Shown: positions 1-7,787 of the stretch, piece after piece
Numbering within the stretch: the first letter of the stretch is position 1
Layout of the letters: every line of letters begins with the position of its first letter
Source: JBJTIF01 sp046094825
GTDB lineage: Bacteria; Actinomycetota; UBA4738; HRBIN12
Direction of reading: 5' to 3'
Length of the DNA stretch: 17,373 bases
Assembly: GCA_046094825.1 (NCBI GenBank)
Contig: JBJTIF010000026.1
Coordinates: 1-17,373 of the forward strand
Position numbers and translations under genes: made by a program
The notes under the pieces: generated by a model
The model's database searches: none
What the model saw: the letters and a program-made list of their open reading frames with translations, nothing else
Told to the model about the DNA's origin: nothing

Positions 1-159
1 GTCCTGTTCCCGGCTGGCCTCGAGGCCGCGGCGCCCCGTTCCCGGGCGCCGGCGGGGCCTGGGCCGCGCCGCGCACGCACCGCCGGGACGTCGCCGGGGC
101 CTCCGGGGCCCCGTTCCCGACGGGCACCCCGGCCCGCAGGATAGCAGGGCGGCCCGACG
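1..159. other. Window-edge region with no confident gene
   Basis: No gene is recognised here. The stretch is extremely GC-rich and full of short self-complementary segments, for example an 8-bp stem at 29-36 with 44-51, and 96-101 with 107-112. On the minus strand a frame beginning with GTG at 127-125 stays open to the window edge. It would encode a Pro/Gly/Ala/Arg-rich stretch in which the motif GNGAP occurs twice, from the repeated DNA word at 33-43 and 108-118. A TATCCT hexamer lies just upstream of that GTG (143-138 on the minus strand). This could be the low-complexity amino terminus of the next gene, but such frames arise easily at this GC content, so it is not called as a CDS. Confidence 0.3.
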
Positions 160-184
160 GGGCGTGGGACCCCCCACCACGCCC
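160..184 (-). terminator. Second hairpin downstream of rodA
   Basis: An 8-bp perfect stem (160-167 paired with 177-184) encloses a 9-base loop. It directly abuts the larger hairpin at 185-227, with no base between them. It lacks a T-tract on the minus strand, so if it ends transcription it is a non-canonical or back-up terminator, as is common in high-GC genomes. It may instead protect the mRNA 3' end. Confidence 0.45.
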
Positions 185-227
185 GGCGCGCGTCGCCGGG
201 GAACGCCGGCCCCCGGCGCCGCGCGCC
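185..227 (-). terminator. Strong hairpin immediately after the rodA stop codon
   Basis: Two 8-bp blocks (185-192 with 220-227, and 194-201 with 211-218) pair around one internal mismatch (193/219) and a 9-base loop (202-210), making a 17-position stem made entirely of G and C pairs. It begins at the base next to the rodA stop codon (228-230). No T-run follows. Its position at the end of the mreBCD-mrdA-rodA series and its predicted stability make a transcription terminator or 3'-end stabiliser the natural reading. Confidence 0.6.
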
Positions 228-1367
228 CTACCCGAGCCGCCGGAGATCGATGCTCAGGAGCATCCCGACGAGGACGCCGTTCACGAGGAGGGCGGTCCCG
301 CCGTACGAGACGAACGGTAAGGGGATACCGGTGATCGGCATGATCCCGATCGTCATCCCGATGTTCACGAAGATCTGGAGGATGAGGTACGCGGCGATCC
401 CCGCCGCCATGTACGTCCCGAACGGGTCCTTCGCGGTGATCGCGATCCGGACGGCCCGCCAGACGAGCGTGGTGAAGAGCAGGAGGATCGTCGCCGCGCC
501 GACGAACCCGAACTCCTCCCCCACGACCGTGAAGATGAAGTCCGTGTGCTGCTCCGGCACGAAGTCGAGGTTCGTCTGCGTCCCCTGGAGGTAGCCGAGA
601 CCGAAGGCACCGCCGGCCCCGATCGCGATCTCGGCCTGCTGGCGGTTGTACCCGGTTCGCAGGGGGTCGTTCTCCGGGTCGAGGAACCCCGTGAGGCGGT
701 TGACCTGGTACTCGCGGATCAGCCCGACCTGGAGGGCACCGAAGAACAGGATCGTCGCGGCCGCGATGAGGATCCCGAGGTGCCGCGGCCGAGCGCCCGC
801 GACGACGAGGATCCCGGCGAGGATCGCCGCGAGGACGATCGAGGTCCCGAGGTCGGGCTGGAAGAACACGAGCGCGCCGGGGATCCCCGCGATGAGGGTC
901 GCGCGCAGGACGTCGCGGAGGTCGGGATCGCGCCCCCGGAGGTCGGCGAGGACCCCGGCGAGCATCACGATGAGCGTCACCTTCGAGGCCTCGGAGGGCG
1001 TGAACTGGAACGGTCCGAGCTGGAACCACCGCTGCGAGCCCTTCACGGTCGTGCCGAGCGGGGTCTGGACGAGGATGAGGAGCGCGGTGGACCCGAGGTA
1101 CGCGAGCGGGGCCCACACCTTGAGGAACCGGTAGTCGACGCCCGCGACGATCACGAGGAGGATCGCCGCGATCGCCGCCCAGACCGCCTGCCGCTTCAGG
1201 TAGTACGCGGGGTCGATGCCCAGCGTGCCGAGCGTCCGCTCCGTCGCGGAGTAGATCGCGAGGAGCCCGATGCCGATGAGCATCGTGACGCAGGCGAGGA
1301 GGATCGGATCGAGGTTCCGGGCGCGCCCGAGGAAGCCCTCGGCGCGGCGACCGACGACGACGTCCAT
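228..1367 (-). CDS. rodA: Peptidoglycan glycosyltransferase RodA (SEDS family)
   Basis: 379-residue integral membrane protein that polymerises lipid II into glycan strands for lateral wall synthesis, working with the PBP2 encoded just upstream. About ten hydrophobic segments are visible from residue 20 onward. SEDS signatures are present: FQPDLGTS near residues 159-166, and PEQHTDFIF near 261-269, where Asp266 corresponds to the essential SEDS aspartate. The carboxy end carries the typical GIPLPFVSYGG signature. Length is normal for RodA. The ATG (1367-1365) overlaps the TGA of the PBP2 gene by one base (TGATG), so translational coupling is likely. FtsW is the alternative in this family, but the pairing with mreBCD and PBP2 favours RodA. 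It is the last gene of its operon and is followed directly by paired hairpins. Confidence 0.96.
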   Translation of the reverse strand: MDVVVGRRAEGFLGRARNLDPILLACVTMLIGIGLLAIYSATERTLGTLGIDPAYYLKRQAVWAAIAAILLVIVAGVDYRFLKVWAPLAYLGSTALLILVQTPLGTTVKGSQRWFQLGPFQFTPSEASKVTLIVMLAGVLADLRGRDPDLRDVLRATLIAGIPGALVFFQPDLGTSIVLAAILAGILVVAGARPRHLGILIAAATILFFGALQVGLIREYQVNRLTGFLDPENDPLRTGYNRQQAEIAIGAGGAFGLGYLQGTQTNLDFVPEQHTDFIFTVVGEEFGFVGAATILLLFTTLVWRAVRIAITAKDPFGTYMAAGIAAYLILQIFVNIGMTIGIMPITGIPLPFVSYGGTALLVNGVLVGMLLSIDLRRLG

Positions 1368-3307
1368 CAGTCCGTCGCCCCCGCGGGGACGATCGGCGAC
1401 AGCGGCAGGCCGAAGAGCCCCTCGATGACCCGTCGGGCGATGGGGGCCGGGGTCGTCGAGCCGTGGCCGCCCTGCTCGACGACCGCGACGACGATGTAGT
1501 CGCGCCCCGCCGCCGAGGCCATGCCGACGAACCACGAGTAGTCGTCCTGCCCGAAGACCTGCGAGGTCCCGGTCTTCCCCCCGACCTCGACCGACCCGAA
1601 CGGGAACCCCGCGAACGCCCCCGCCGCGGTCCCGCTGCGGACCGTCGTCTCGAGCGCCGCGGTGATGTAGTCGAGGTACTCCCTCGGGAACCCCGCGCGA
1701 CGGCAACGGTCCTCGCCGCGCTCGGCGATCGACCCGTCGGCCGCGCGGACGGCCGAGAGCAGGTGCGGCGTGCAGAGGCGACCGCCGTTCAGGAGCATCC
1801 CGTAGACCTGGGCGATCTGCATCGGCGTGACGAGCGTGTCGCCCTGACCGATCGACATGTTCACGAAGTCGCCGGGGACCCAGTCGCCGTACGGGAAGTT
1901 CTTCGGGTCCTTCTCGTGGATCGAGCGCTTCCACGTCGAATCCGGGATCCGCCCGTCGTACTCGCTCGGGAGGTCGACGCCCGTCGGGCGGTCGAACCCC
2001 ATCCGGCGGAGATCCTCCTGGAGCGGCTCGTCCGGGAGCTCATCGTCGTTGCCCGGGATCCCGTCCTGGTTCGGCGGCGGGTAGTACGTCCGCCAGTACT
2101 CGTAGCCCATCGGGTAGAAGATCGTGTCGCACGACCGGGAGAGCGCCGTCGAGAGCGTCATCATCCCCTGGTCCGCGGGGTCCCAGTTGCGGAAGAGCCG
2201 CGTGTCGCCGGGGACGCTCCACGACCCCGGACACGCGTACGTCTGCGACGTGCGGACGAACGAGCGGTCGAGGGCGGAGAGCATCACCCACGGCTTGAAC
2301 GTCGAGCCGGGCGGGTACTGCCCCTGGATCGCCCGGTTCAGGAGCGGGTACCCGGTCGCCGCGCCGAAGCGGGCGTCGTACTCCTGCACGGTGAGCCCGC
2401 GGATGAAGACATCCGGCGTGAACCCCGGGAAGGAGGCGACCGCGCGGAGGGACCCGGTCCGGGCGTCCATGACGACGACGGCCCCCGCGTTCGCGACGTA
2501 CGGGCGGCCCGTCGAGGGGTTCGTGAGGCGACGGACGTTCTCGATGCCGAGCCGGAGGCTCTCCTGCGCGATGTCCTGGATGCGCGCGTCGAGCGTGAGG
2601 ATGACGTCGTCGCCGGTCGTCGGATCCTGCCGACCGAACTCCCCGAGGTTCTTGCCCGTCGAATCGACGCGGTAGCTCACGAACCCGTCCTCGCCGCGGA
2701 GCTCGCGCTCGTACACCGCCTCGATCCCCGCCTTGCCGACGATGTCACCCGCGCGGTACGCGGAGAACGACGGATCCTCGAGCTGGCCCGGCGAGATCTC
2801 CCCGAGGTAGCCGACGACGTGCGGCGCGAGCCAGCGCTGCGGGTACACGCGCACGGGCGCCTTCCGGACGTCGACGCCGGGGAGCTCGTCGCGGTGCTCG
2901 AGGACGTAGAACGCGATCTCCTTCGGGACGTCGAACGCGACGGGGATCGGCGTGAAGGCGTAGTAGCGGTCGTCGTCGAGGCGCTCGGCCATCTCCTGCG
3001 TCGACACCCCGAGGAGCCGCGAGAGCTCGCCGAGCACGCGGGGTCGGTCGTCGCCGACGGCCTGGCGGTTCACGGTGATCTGGAGGCTCAGGCGGTTGCC
3101 GACGAGGACCGTGCCGTGGACGTCGAGGATCCGTCCGCGGGGTGCGGGGATCGTGACGAGGCGCAGGGAGTTCCGCGCCGCCGCCGCGCGCGCCTCGTCG
3201 ACGGCGAGCACCTGGAGGAACCAGAGCCGTGCGACGAGCATCGAGAAGAGCGCGACCGCGGTCGCGAGGAGGATCCGCAGCCGCGCCTCGGTGATCTGCG
3301 CCGCCAC
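1367..3307 (-). CDS. mrdA: Penicillin-binding protein 2, elongation-specific transpeptidase
   Basis: 646-residue class B PBP that cross-links peptidoglycan during cell elongation as partner of RodA. One amino-terminal membrane anchor is visible at about residues 10-35. The pedestal/dimerisation domain follows, with the PRGRILD motif near residue 56. The transpeptidase domain carries the three active-site motifs: STFK at 335-338 with Ser335 as nucleophile, SCD at 392-394 in the SxN position, and KTG at 578-580. A Pro/Asn/Asp-rich insertion around residues 405-430 separates the second motif from the rest of the domain. The GTG start (3307-3305) lies one base after the mreD stop. FtsI is the alternative class B enzyme; the mre/rodA context points to PBP2. 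Confidence 0.95.
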   Translation of the reverse strand: MAAQITEARLRILLATAVALFSMLVARLWFLQVLAVDEARAAAARNSLRLVTIPAPRGRILDVHGTVLVGNRLSLQITVNRQAVGDDRPRVLGELSRLLGVSTQEMAERLDDDRYYAFTPIPVAFDVPKEIAFYVLEHRDELPGVDVRKAPVRVYPQRWLAPHVVGYLGEISPGQLEDPSFSAYRAGDIVGKAGIEAVYERELRGEDGFVSYRVDSTGKNLGEFGRQDPTTGDDVILTLDARIQDIAQESLRLGIENVRRLTNPSTGRPYVANAGAVVVMDARTGSLRAVASFPGFTPDVFIRGLTVQEYDARFGAATGYPLLNRAIQGQYPPGSTFKPWVMLSALDRSFVRTSQTYACPGSWSVPGDTRLFRNWDPADQGMMTLSTALSRSCDTIFYPMGYEYWRTYYPPPNQDGIPGNDDELPDEPLQEDLRRMGFDRPTGVDLPSEYDGRIPDSTWKRSIHEKDPKNFPYGDWVPGDFVNMSIGQGDTLVTPMQIAQVYGMLLNGGRLCTPHLLSAVRAADGSIAERGEDRCRRAGFPREYLDYITAALETTVRSGTAAGAFAGFPFGSVEVGGKTGTSQVFGQDDYSWFVGMASAAGRDYIVVAVVEQGGHGSTTPAPIARRVIEGLFGLPLSPIVPAGATD

Positions 3308-3308
3308 G

Positions 3309-3815
3309 TCACCACCGCCCCGTCGTCGGGACCCGCGTCACGTCGAGGATGCGCCGGACGACCGGCGCGACGAGCGGGGTGAGGAACGCGTTGTAGAGCC
3401 CCGAGAGGGCCGCGACCTGCAGGAGGTACAGGGGTGACAGGTGGAACTGCCCGAGGAGGAACGCGACGAGTCCGTAGAAGAGTTGGCCGAGGAAGGTCCC
3501 CAGGAGCACGACGACGACCGGGACGAGGGTGGACCGGCTCACGATGTAGGTGCGGAGGCTGCCGACCGCGACGCCGAGGAGCGTGAGCGCGAGCGCCGTC
3601 ATGCCTTTCGGCTGATCGATGAGGAAGTCCTGCGCCATGCCGCCGAAGAACCCCACCGTCGTCCCCGCGGCGGGTCCCTCGTAGAACCCGATGAGGATCA
3701 CGAGCAGGAACATGAGCTCGGGCCGCGCGCCGAGGAGCCGGAGGTCCGCGAAGATCGTCGTCTGCAGCAGGACCGCCGTCACGAGCGCGATCGCGATGAG
3801 CGTGCCGCGACGCAC
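3309..3815 (-). CDS. mreD: Rod shape-determining protein MreD
   Basis: 168-residue polytopic membrane protein of the MreBCD elongation complex. It is small and highly hydrophobic, with about five or six predicted membrane segments, starting LIAIALVTAVLLQTTIF after a short basic amino terminus. The family is poorly conserved in sequence, so the call rests on size, hydrophobic profile and position between mreC and mrdA. The GTG start (3815-3813) lies three bases after the mreC stop, and its own TGA is one base from the PBP2 start, so all are very probably co-transcribed. Confidence 0.9.
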   Translation of the reverse strand: MRRGTLIAIALVTAVLLQTTIFADLRLLGARPELMFLLVILIGFYEGPAAGTTVGFFGGMAQDFLIDQPKGMTALALTLLGVAVGSLRTYIVSRSTLVPVVVVLLGTFLGQLFYGLVAFLLGQFHLSPLYLLQVAALSGLYNAFLTPLVAPVVRRILDVTRVPTTGRW

Positions 3816-3818
3816 CGC

Positions 3819-4670
3819 CTACCCCCGCTCGCCCAGGATCACGAGGACGAGGTCGAGCGTCGAGAAGTCGACCGCGGGGCGGATCGTGATGAACGTCTCG
3901 AGCGCCCCGGGGTCCGGGAGCACGCGGGAGACCTGTCCGATGAGGATGCCGGCCGGGTACGCGCCCGTCCCCGCACCGGGGATCTCGTAGCCGGCCGTCA
4001 CGACGGCGTCCTGCGCCGTGACCGTCGCGGTCGTGTCGACGAGCCCCATCCGGAGTTCCTCGTCGCCCTGCCCCGTGACGATCCCGGTCGTCCCGCTCAC
4101 GCCGAGCCGCCCGGCGACCGCGGCGTCCGGGTCGAGGATGAGCTGCACGGTGGACGCGTTCGGCGCGACGCGGACGATGCGACCGACGAGCCCGGCGCTC
4201 GACACGACGGGCATCCCGACCTCGATGCCCGCCGAGGAGCCGACATCGATCTGCACGGTCCACTCGAAGTTCGAGACGCCGTTCGCGATCACCTGACCGG
4301 CGACCGACGCAGTCCCCGGACCGAGCTGGGCCTGGACGTCGAGGAGCGACTCGAGCATCGCGAGGCGCTTCTGGTCGGACGTCGCGGTCGACACCTTCTG
4401 CTGGAGCTCGGCGACGCGATCGCGGAGTTCGTCGTTCTCGCGCCGGATCTCCGGCAGGCGGACGAGCGTCGCGAAGAAGTCGCCGACCGGATCGACGACG
4501 GAGGACACGGCGGCCTGGAACGGCGCGAGGATCGCGATGAGCGCACGGCTGCCGGCGGCGAGCGGACCCTGCTCCCCCGATCGGTCGTCGACGGTGATGA
4601 CGAGCAGGGAGAGGACGACGAACGTGACGACGAGGAGCCGTGTGCTGCGGATCCTGGCGGGGCCCGCCAT
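3819..4670 (-). CDS. mreC: Rod shape-determining protein MreC
   Basis: 283-residue bitopic membrane protein linking the cytoplasmic MreB filaments with the extracytoplasmic wall-synthesis enzymes. One amino-terminal membrane helix is visible at about residues 12-28. A charged, coiled-coil-like segment follows at about 75-110 (IRRENDELRDRVAELQQKV). The rest is the beta-rich MreC domain, with the conserved pattern around VGMPVVSSAGLVGRIVRV and the late ILIGQV stretch. Length is normal. The ATG (4670-4668) is eight bases after the mreB stop. Confidence 0.94.
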   Translation of the reverse strand: MAGPARIRSTRLLVVTFVVLSLLVITVDDRSGEQGPLAAGSRALIAILAPFQAAVSSVVDPVGDFFATLVRLPEIRRENDELRDRVAELQQKVSTATSDQKRLAMLESLLDVQAQLGPGTASVAGQVIANGVSNFEWTVQIDVGSSAGIEVGMPVVSSAGLVGRIVRVAPNASTVQLILDPDAAVAGRLGVSGTTGIVTGQGDEELRMGLVDTTATVTAQDAVVTAGYEIPGAGTGAYPAGILIGQVSRVLPDPGALETFITIRPAVDFSTLDLVLVILGERG

Positions 4671-4678
4671 GGGACCCG

Positions 4679-5764
4679 CTACCTGCGGGAGGGGCTCACC
4701 AGCACCCGCTGGAGGACGTCGAACTCCTCGAGGCAGCGCCCGGACCCGAGGGCCACGGAGGCGAGCGGGTCGGCGGCGAGCCGCACGGGCATGCCGGTCT
4801 CGTGTCGGAGCCGGCGGTCGAGGCCCTTCAGGAGCGCCCCGCCCCCCGTGAGGACGATGCCGCGCTGCATGATGTCGCCCGCGAGTTCGGGCGGCGTCCG
4901 GTCGAGCGTCTGCTTCACCGAGTCGATGATCGCGGTCACGGGCTCGTCGAGCGCCTGGCGGAGCTCGCTGTCGGTGATCGAGATCGTCTTCGGGAGCCCG
5001 CTCACGAGGTCGCGGCCCGGGATCTCCGCGCGCATCTCGTTCGACGACGGGTAGGCGGACCCGAGCATGTGCTTCACGCGCTCGGCCGTCCGCTCACCGA
5101 GGAGGAGCGAGTACTCCTTCTTCACGTGCGCGATGATCGCCTCGTCGAGCTCGTCGCCGCCGATGCGGAGCGAGGTCGAGGTGACGATGCCGCCGAGCGA
5201 GATGACGGCGACCTCGGTCGTACCGCCCCCGATGTCGACGACCATGTTGCCCGCGGGTTCGTGGATCGGCAGGTCCGACCCGATCGCCGCGGCCATCGGC
5301 TCCTCGATGATGTAGGCGCGGCGCGCGCCGGCCGCGATCGTCGCTTCCTCGACCGCGCGCTGCTCGACACCCGTGATGCCGCTCGGCACGCAGACGACCA
5401 CGCGGGGCTTCGCGAGGAGCCGGCGGCGGTGCACACGCTGGATGAAGTAGCGGAGCATCTTCTCGGTGATGTCGAAGTCGGCGATGACGCCGTCCTTCAG
5501 CGGGCGGATCGCCTGGATGTGCGAGGGGGTGCGGCCGATCATCCGCTTCGCCTCCTCGCCGACCGCGAGGACGGCGCCGGTGATCGTGTTCACGGCGACG
5601 ACCGAGGGCTCGTTCAGGACGATGCCCTGGTTGCGGACGAAGACGAGGGTGTTCGCGGTCCCGAGATCGACCGCCATGTCCTGGCCGAGGAAGCCGAGGA
5701 AGCCCCCGACCGCGCCGCCCGCCACCCCTCCGCCGAGCCCCGCGGGGGCACGACCGGTGGACAT
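4679..5764 (-). CDS. mreB: Actin-like rod shape-determining protein MreB
   Basis: Bacterial actin homologue whose membrane-bound filaments guide the elongation machinery. From ATG 5764 it has 361 residues. Visible ATPase motifs are DLGTANT (33-39, phosphate 1), DIGGGTTEVAVIS (phosphate 2) and GIVLTGGGALLKGLD (adenosine site). The segment GGFLGFLGQD just before the core resembles the short hydrophobic membrane-binding end of MreB. It is preceded by an unusual Gly/Ala-rich stretch (residues 9-21). The start is uncertain: ATG 5788 and TTG 5827 are in frame upstream and ATG 5677 is in frame inside the core; none has a clear Shine-Dalgarno sequence. The TTG 5827 start would span the inverted repeat in the control region. 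First gene of the operon mreB-mreC-mreD-mrdA-rodA, divergent from the fab operon. Confidence 0.95.
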   Translation of the reverse strand: MSTGRAPAGLGGGVAGGAVGGFLGFLGQDMAVDLGTANTLVFVRNQGIVLNEPSVVAVNTITGAVLAVGEEAKRMIGRTPSHIQAIRPLKDGVIADFDITEKMLRYFIQRVHRRRLLAKPRVVVCVPSGITGVEQRAVEEATIAAGARRAYIIEEPMAAAIGSDLPIHEPAGNMVVDIGGGTTEVAVISLGGIVTSTSLRIGGDELDEAIIAHVKKEYSLLLGERTAERVKHMLGSAYPSSNEMRAEIPGRDLVSGLPKTISITDSELRQALDEPVTAIIDSVKQTLDRTPPELAGDIMQRGIVLTGGGALLKGLDRRLRHETGMPVRLAADPLASVALGSGRCLEEFDVLQRVLVSPSRR

Positions 5765-5844
5765 CGGGGAATCGCTGTGGGGACGCATCGGTACGGAGGT
5801 TGTACCGGAGCCGGGCAGGGACGGCAACCCTCGGGGGCGCGGCG
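5765..5844. promoter_or_regulatory. Divergent mreB / fabD control region with inverted repeat
   Basis: About 80 bp separate the preferred mreB and fabD starts, and both operons must be driven from here or from inside the neighbouring genes. The notable element is a perfect 6-bp inverted repeat with a 7-base spacer at 5789-5807 (CGGTACggaggttGTACCG), close to the middle of the gap. It has the size and symmetry of a dimeric regulator site. No convincing -35/-10 pair is visible on either strand. The GGAGG in the spacer could be mistaken for a ribosome site for the TTG at 5800, but there is no spacing between them. A shared operator is an inference. Confidence 0.45.
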
Positions 5845-6744
5845 GTGGTGTTCCCCGGCCAGGGGTCGCAGGTGGCCGGGATGGCCGACCCCTGGCTGAC
5901 CGACCCGGTGGGTGCCGCGACCTTCGCCGAGGCCTCCGAGGCGTTCGGCGGCGACCTCGCGTCGCTCTCCCGCGACCCCGCGGCGCTCGCGACGACGGCG
6001 CTCGCGCAGCCGGCGCTCCTCGCGGTCGAGGTCGCGGCCTGGCGGGTGCTCGCGGCCGGCGGCCTGCGTCCGATCGCGGCTGCCGGGCACTCGCTCGGGG
6101 AGTTCGCCGCGCTCGTCGCCGCAGAGGTGCTCGAGCTCGCCGAGGCGGTGCGGATCGTCACGCTGCGCGGCGAGGTCACGCAGCGCGAGGCCGACGCGCG
6201 TCCGGGGGCGATGACGGCGCTCCTCGGCATCGGTGCGGCGGCGGCGGCGGACCTCTGCGACGCGGCACGCGGCGACGGGGTCCTCCTCGTCGCGAACGAG
6301 AACTCCCCGCAGCAGGTCGTCGTCTCCGGCGCCGTCGACCCGATCGAGCGACTCGAGGCCCTCGCGGCCGAGCGTCGGATCCGCGCGGTGCGGCTCCAGG
6401 TCGCAGGCGGATTCCACTCTCCGCTCATGGACGGCGCGGTCGAGCCGATCCGCGCGGCGCTCGCCGCGGTGACGTTGCGCACCCCGCGCTTCCCCGTCGC
6501 CTCGAACGTGACCGGGGCGCTCGTCCGCGACCCCGACGAGATCCGGGACCTCCTCGGCCGCCACGTCGTCTCCTCCGTGCGCTGGGAGGGCTGCGTCGCG
6601 GCGCTCCTCGCCGCAGGGGCCTCGACCTTCGTCGAGGCGGGTCCCGGCGACGTGCTCACGAAGCTCGCGAAGCGCGTCGCCCCCGAGGCGCGCGCGGTCG
6701 CCGTGGGGTCCCCCGAGGACGCCCGCGCGCTCCTCGCCCCCTGA
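5845..6744 (+). CDS. fabD: Malonyl-CoA:ACP transacylase FabD
   Basis: Transfers malonyl groups from CoA to acyl carrier protein, providing the extender unit for type II fatty-acid synthesis. From GTG 5845 the protein has 299 residues, normal for FabD. It opens directly with the family signature FPGQGSQ. The nucleophile serine sits in GHSLGE (Ser83) and the partner histidine in GGFHSP (His191). An in-frame GTG at 5848 and a TTG at 5800 are other possible starts; the TTG adds 15 residues, but its GGAGG is immediately adjacent and it overlaps the inverted repeat. A G-rich run at 5833-5837 could serve as the ribosome site for GTG 5845. First gene of fabD-fabH-fabG-acpP-fabF. Confidence 0.94.
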   Translation: MVFPGQGSQVAGMADPWLTDPVGAATFAEASEAFGGDLASLSRDPAALATTALAQPALLAVEVAAWRVLAAGGLRPIAAAGHSLGEFAALVAAEVLELAEAVRIVTLRGEVTQREADARPGAMTALLGIGAAAAADLCDAARGDGVLLVANENSPQQVVVSGAVDPIERLEALAAERRIRAVRLQVAGGFHSPLMDGAVEPIRAALAAVTLRTPRFPVASNVTGALVRDPDEIRDLLGRHVVSSVRWEGCVAALLAAGASTFVEAGPGDVLTKLAKRVAPEARAVAVGSPEDARALLAP

Positions 6745-6788
6745 CTCCGACTATCCTCCGCCCGTATGGAGCGCCCGGGGATCCGTCG

Positions 6789-7787
6789 GTGAACGACCGC
6801 CACGCCGCGATCGTCGGCGTCGGCTCGCAGTTGCCCGACCGCGTCGTCCGCAACGCCGAGTTCGAGGCCTACGTCGAGACGAACGACGCGTGGATCCGCG
6901 AGCGCACCGGGATCGAGGAGCGACGCTTCGCAGCCGATGGCGAGGCGACCTCCGACCTCGCGACCGGGGCGGCGCGCCGGGCGCTCGAGGTCGCGGGCAT
7001 CACCCCCGACCGCCTCGACCTCATCGTCGTCGCGACGTGCACGCCGGACACGCCGCTGCCCTCGACCGCGGTCTGGGTCCAGCGCAAGCTCGGCGCAACC
7101 TGCCCCGCGTTCGATCTCAACTCCGCCTGCGCGGGGTTCTCGTACGCGCTGTCGACCGCCGCGGCGTTCATCGGGTCCGGTCAGGCCGAGACCGTCCTCG
7201 TGATCGGAGCGGAGGTCCTCTCCCGGTGGATCGACATGGGTGACCGGGCGACGTGCATCCTCTTCGGCGATGGCGCCGGAGCGGTCGTGCTGCGGCCGTC
7301 GCCGGAGCCCGGCCTCATCGGCTCGGTGCTCGGCGCCGACGGCAACGCCGCGGAGATCCTCATCGTCCCGTCCGGCGGGACCGCGCGGCCCGCGACCGCC
7401 GAGCGCGTCGCGGCCCACGAGTTGGCCATCAAGATGCCGAACGGTCGCGAGGTCTTCAAGCGCGCGGTCGTGGAGATGGCCGCCGCGTGCCGCGCGCTCC
7501 TCGAGAAGTCCGGCTTCACGCCCGACGACGTCGACGTCCTCGTCCCGCACCAGGCGAACGCGCGGATCATGATCGCCGTCGCCGAGCGGCTCGGGATCCC
7601 CGAGGAGAAGGCCGTCCTCGACGTCGCCGAGGTCGGCAACACCTCCGCCGCCTCCGTACCGATCGCGCTCGACCGCGCGTGGCGGGCCGGTCGGATCGCG
7701 ACGGGCGACCTCGTGCTCGTCACCTCGTTCGGCGCGGGGCTCACCTGGGGTGCGAACCTCGTCCGGTGGAACGGACCGACGCCGTGA
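6789..7787 (+). CDS. fabH: 3-oxoacyl-ACP synthase III FabH
   Basis: Condenses an acyl-CoA primer with malonyl-ACP to initiate fatty-acid chains; in high-GC Gram-positives the primer may be branched, which the sequence does not settle. It has 332 residues from GTG 6789, the standard FabH length. The catalytic triad is in place: Cys114 in NSACAGFSYA, His254 in VPHQANARI and Asn284 in EVGNTSAAS. The start is set by homology length: the nearby ATG at 6766 is out of frame. It begins 44 bp after fabD and ends with a GTGA overlap with fabG, so translation of the two is probably coupled. Confidence 0.95.
   Translation: MNDRHAAIVGVGSQLPDRVVRNAEFEAYVETNDAWIRERTGIEERRFAADGEATSDLATGAARRALEVAGITPDRLDLIVVATCTPDTPLPSTAVWVQRKLGATCPAFDLNSACAGFSYALSTAAAFIGSGQAETVLVIGAEVLSRWIDMGDRATCILFGDGAGAVVLRPSPEPGLIGSVLGADGNAAEILIVPSGGTARPATAERVAAHELAIKMPNGREVFKRAVVEMAAACRALLEKSGFTPDDVDVLVPHQANARIMIAVAERLGIPEEKAVLDVAEVGNTSAASVPIALDRAWRAGRIATGDLVLVTSFGAGLTWGANLVRWNGPTP

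Noticed and set aside
1463..3382. 639-codon plus-strand open frame opposite mrdA
   Set aside because: Antisense of a complete PBP2 with all transpeptidase motifs; no family features of its own.
5800..5844. TTG start that would lengthen FabD by 15 residues
   Set aside because: GGAGG lies directly against the TTG with no spacing, it overlaps the inverted repeat, and FabD usually begins only a few residues before FPGQGSQ. Not fully excluded.
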